Positions 6,763 through 8,772 of a stretch of DNA of 8,772 nt are shown here, piece by piece (the stretch's first letter is position 1; each line of letters starts with the position of its first letter). A program made the position numbers and the translations under genes. The notes beneath the pieces are model-generated. The model saw only the letters and a list, made by a program, of their open reading frames with translations, did not search any database and was not told the DNA's origin. This DNA comes from Oscillospiraceae bacterium (GTDB taxonomy: Bacteria > Bacillota > Clostridia > Oscillospirales > Ruminococcaceae). The stretch spans positions 1-8,772 of the forward strand of contig WRLS01000088.1 in assembly GCA_009776345.1 (NCBI GenBank), in the 5' to 3' direction.

Positions 6763-6791
6763 AGCATACATCATATCCCGCGCAATGTAAA
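6763..6791 (-). promoter_or_regulatory. Candidate sigma-A promoter for the yhbY operon
   Basis: Reading the minus strand, TTTACA (complement of 6786-6791) and TATGCT (complement of 6763-6768) are separated by 17 bases, with five and four matches to the consensus hexamers. Transcription would start roughly 20-25 bases before the yhbY ATG, leaving only a short leader with the GGAGG. An imperfect dyad (TGTATAC-AAA-GCATACA, 6755-6771) overlaps the -10. Prediction by eye only. Confidence 0.5.
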
Positions 6792-6815
6792 TACATCATC
6801 CTATTTTCTAATTTC

Positions 6816-6857
6816 CATATTGACATACTTGTCTGTTTGGTATAATATAACAATATG
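6816..6857 (+). promoter_or_regulatory. Sigma-A promoter with flanking inverted repeat for the sugar-metabolism genes
   Basis: A consensus TTGACA (6820-6825) and a consensus TATAAT (6841-6846) lie 15 bases apart, a short but workable spacer, 35 bases before the ATG of the isomerase gene. A perfect 7-bp inverted repeat, CATATTG (6816-6822) and CAATATG (6851-6857), brackets the promoter; one arm overlaps the -35 and the other lies at about the expected transcription start. That arrangement would suit a repressor operator, but no regulator gene is visible in the window. Confidence 0.7.
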
Positions 6858-6880
6858 TAGTGTTGCAAATGGGGGGTTGT

Positions 6881-7732
6881 ATGTATAAATCCTTGAATCT
6901 CGGGCTTTTGGGCGTAAAAGCGGACGGCTTTGAACACGCGCTGTCTTTGGCGAAGGCGCATGGCTTCGGCGCGGTGGGCTACAGCCCCGCGGATTTAACC
7001 GCGCAGGGGCTTGACGGCTTTGCGGCGCAGGACCTCATGGGGCAGTACGGCGTTATAATCTCGGACTTCGGGCTGCCGGTTAATATCACAAGCAAAGCGG
7101 CGTTTGACGAAACCTTTCCGTCGCTGGAAAAAACCGCGCGGATGGCGGCTTCACTTGGCATACGCCGCTGCTGTACCTGGATGAAAAGCTGGTCGGACGA
7201 GCTTGACTATGCCGAAAACTTCGCATACCACACAAAAATGCTCCGCACAATAGCTTCTGTATTGGATGCCTACGGCATACGTTTCGGGCTTGAATTCCTC
7301 GGGCCGGTGAAGCTGCTTTCCAACGGCAAGTATCCGTTCATACATACGGCCGATAAAATGCTTGAGCTTTGCGACGCCGTCGGCACAGGGAACATCGGGC
7401 TGATGCTTGATGCCCACCACTGCTATGCCTCGGGGCTTTCGGGCGGCGCTTTCGCACAGTATATACGCGCGGAAAAAGACATTGTGCTTGTACATTTAAA
7501 CGACGATAAACCGGGCGTGGCGTTAGAGGATATTTCAGACTCGCCGCGTTTTTATCCCGGGGAGGCGGGCGGCGGCGCAAACGATTTGCCCGCTTTTATG
7601 CGCGCGCTGAAAGATCTCGGCTACACAGGCCCTGTTGTTATGGAGCCTTTCAGCGAAGGTCTGAAGGTAATGCCCGGGCCGGATGAAATTGCTGCGGCGG
7701 TGTCCGCGGGCATGGATTCAGTCTGGCAGTAG
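6881..7732 (+). CDS. Sugar phosphate isomerase/epimerase family protein (TIM barrel)
   Basis: A 283-residue member of the AP-endonuclease-2-like (xylose isomerase-like) TIM-barrel superfamily, which includes sugar and keto-sugar epimerases, IolE/IolI-type inosose enzymes and hydroxypyruvate isomerase. The expected metal-binding positions are visible: E138 in GLEFLGP, D177 and H180 in LMLDAHHCY, H205 in VLVHLND and E255 in VVMEPFSEG. The full barrel is present, with NLGLLG as strand 1 and IISDFGLP as strand 2; there is no signal peptide. The ATG at 6881 follows GGGGGG by four bases; GTG at 6860 and ATG at 6869 lie in or before that site and are rejected. A strong promoter lies just upstream, and a Gfo/Idh/MocA dehydrogenase follows 63 bp later. 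The substrate cannot be read from the sequence; a cyclitol or uncommon-sugar catabolic role is inferred from this pairing. Confidence 0.88.
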   Translation: MYKSLNLGLLGVKADGFEHALSLAKAHGFGAVGYSPADLTAQGLDGFAAQDLMGQYGVIISDFGLPVNITSKAAFDETFPSLEKTARMAASLGIRRCCTWMKSWSDELDYAENFAYHTKMLRTIASVLDAYGIRFGLEFLGPVKLLSNGKYPFIHTADKMLELCDAVGTGNIGLMLDAHHCYASGLSGGAFAQYIRAEKDIVLVHLNDDKPGVALEDISDSPRFYPGEAGGGANDLPAFMRALKDLGYTGPVVMEPFSEGLKVMPGPDEIAAAVSAGMDSVWQ

Positions 7733-7753
7733 TATATTTTTTTCATATCATAT

Positions 7754-7777
7754 CACGGCGCGGTACTCCGCCCCGTG
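7754..7777 (+). promoter_or_regulatory. Intercistronic hairpin before the oxidoreductase gene
   Basis: A 10-bp stem with one mismatch (CACGGCGCGG / CCGCCCCGTG) and a TACT loop sits in the 63-bp gap between the two plus-strand genes, ending a few bases before the ribosome binding site AAGGA. A T-rich run precedes rather than follows it, so it is not a standard intrinsic terminator. It may stabilise or separate the two parts of the transcript. Confidence 0.45.
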
Positions 7778-7795
7778 TGAAAGGATGGTTAGAAA

Positions 7796-8772
7796 ATGAG
7801 CATCAAACCGGTAAAGATCGGGGTAGTAGGCAGCGGCAACATCAGCTACACCTACCTCAACACGCTTACCAGCGGCTTTTCGGCGGTGGAGGTCGTCGGC
7901 TGTTCCGACCTTATCCCCGAAAAGAGCAAGGCGCGCGCGGAGCTTTTCGGCATCCGCCAAATGACCACAGAGGAGATCCTGGCAGACCCCGAGATCGAAA
8001 TCGTCCTGAACACCACCCAGCTCTGGAACCACAGCCATATCACAAAAGCGGCTTTGGAGGCGGGGAAGCACGTCTACTCCGAGAAATCCATGGACCACAC
8101 CATTGAGGGCGCGCGGGAGAACTACGAGCTTGCCAAGAAAAAGGGCCTGCTGGTCGGCGCCGCGCCGGACTGCTACATGGGCTCCGCCTGGCAGACAGCC
8201 CGCAAGCTGATCGACGACGGCTACATCGGCATCCCAATCCTCGCGATCTCCATGTGCCTGAGGGGCTACGGCGGCCATGAACGCGGCGGCTGGCCGGCAG
8301 GCTTCGTGCCAGACCCGATGATGGGCGCGCACGGCACAACAATCCCGTTCGACATGGGCGGATACTACATAAACGCCCTTATAAACCTGTTCGGCTCCGT
8401 CAACCGTGTAAGCGGCTATTCCAAGGTCTTTACGGGCGACAGGACGTATTCCAACACGCTCAGCCCCAACTACGGCAAAAAAATCGAGGCAAAGGGCGGC
8501 GAGAACATCTCCTTCGGCGCGCTGGAATTCGATAACGGCGTGTACGCCTCCTTGATCCTCTGCGGCGAAGCATTCAGCCCGGAAGTCCCCAGGGTCGAAG
8601 TTTACGGGACAGAAGGCTACCTTACCTTGCCCGACCCGAACCTCTTCGGCGGATGGCACAACCAAGTTTACCTCAACCGCAAGGGAAGCGGCGATGAGCG
8701 CTTCAATGTGCCGTTTACGCACGGCTTCGGCGATACAGACCCTGCGGTACCGCCCAAGAGCGGCAAACCCGA
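7796..8772 (+). CDS. Gfo/Idh/MocA family oxidoreductase (3'-truncated by window end)
   Basis: An NAD(P)-dependent dehydrogenase of the Gfo/Idh/MocA family, incomplete: 325 codons are open to the end of the window with no stop. The N-terminal Rossmann fold shows GVVGSGNIS at residues 9-17 and an acidic/polar strand-2 end (CSD, 36-38). The lysine region reads YSEKS (K97), where most relatives have EKP. The C-terminal substrate domain begins near 125 and has FDMGGYYINAL at 185-195, the variant of the DxGxHxxD active-site helix with Tyr in place of His, seen in a subgroup of the family. ATG at 7796 follows AAGGA by ten bases. It probably shares a transcript with the upstream isomerase/epimerase-like gene and would oxidise or reduce a sugar or cyclitol; the substrate is unknown. 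Codon use leans much more to C-ending codons (nearly all Ile are ATC) than in neighbouring genes. Confidence 0.92.
   Translation, partial: MSIKPVKIGVVGSGNISYTYLNTLTSGFSAVEVVGCSDLIPEKSKARAELFGIRQMTTEEILADPEIEIVLNTTQLWNHSHITKAALEAGKHVYSEKSMDHTIEGARENYELAKKKGLLVGAAPDCYMGSAWQTARKLIDDGYIGIPILAISMCLRGYGGHERGGWPAGFVPDPMMGAHGTTIPFDMGGYYINALINLFGSVNRVSGYSKVFTGDRTYSNTLSPNYGKKIEAKGGENISFGALEFDNGVYASLILCGEAFSPEVPRVEVYGTEGYLTLPDPNLFGGWHNQVYLNRKGSGDERFNVPFTHGFGDTDPAVPPKSGKP

Noticed and set aside
6732..6880. T-box or other riboswitch leader controlling the leuS operon
   Set aside because: The divergent intergenic region is under 150 bp and the predicted yhbY leader is only a few tens of bases; no T-box sequence or terminator/antiterminator pair was seen.
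7748..8722. A 324-codon minus-strand open frame
   Set aside because: It lies fully antisense to the Gfo/Idh/MocA gene, shows no recognisable domain, has low-complexity Val/Ala/Arg-rich composition and arises from the C-ending codon bias of the real gene.

Overview
The window looks like a chromosomal segment of a moderately GC-rich member of the Clostridia (Bacillota), probably an Oscillospirales-like gut lineage. The reasons are the gene order yhbY - nadD/yqeK - rsfS - leuS, a clostridial-type 58-residue S21, a YqeG-type HAD protein, strong GGAGG or AGGGG ribosome binding sites, and hairpin-rich intergenic repeats. The lineage is an inference from gene content, not a database result.

Layout. 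(1) Positions 1-255 carry no convincing gene. They hold a dense run of short hairpins, including two copies of a 24-nt palindromic unit. (2) Positions 256-2057, minus strand: rpsU (S21), a YqeG-family HAD phosphatase and an M24 Xaa-Pro-type aminopeptidase, read in that order with very short gaps. (3) Positions 2058-2341: non-coding, dominated by a 163-bp near-perfect palindrome (2148-2310) that looks like a MITE or another hairpin-forming mobile repeat. (4) Positions 2342-6731, minus strand: a tight housekeeping operon of yhbY, a nadD-yqeK gene fusion, rsfS, an unlabelled 54-codon membrane protein gene (GTG start) and leuS. The small gene fills the gap between rsfS and leuS exactly and has a textbook ribosome binding site. 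(5) Positions 6732-6880: a divergent promoter region. (6) Positions 6881-8772, plus strand: a metal-dependent TIM-barrel sugar isomerase/epimerase-like gene and a Gfo/Idh/MocA oxidoreductase that runs off the window end.

How the genes fit together. The large minus-strand operon joins ribosome maturation and silencing (YhbY, RsfS), NAD synthesis with probable Ap4A removal (NadD-YqeK) and leucine charging of tRNA (LeuS). rpsU, yqeG and pepP continue the translation and protein-turnover theme. The plus-strand pair is unrelated in function: an isomerase/epimerase with an NAD(P)-dependent sugar-type dehydrogenase is a common pairing in cyclitol or uncommon-sugar catabolism, but the substrate cannot be read from the sequence.

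Most of the window is ordinary core genome. The items most worth a second look are the small membrane protein between rsfS and leuS, the 163-bp palindrome upstream of rpsU, the nadD-yqeK fusion with an altered nucleotidyltransferase signature (HNSH for the usual HxGH), the hairpin cluster at the left edge, and the shift in codon use in the oxidoreductase gene.
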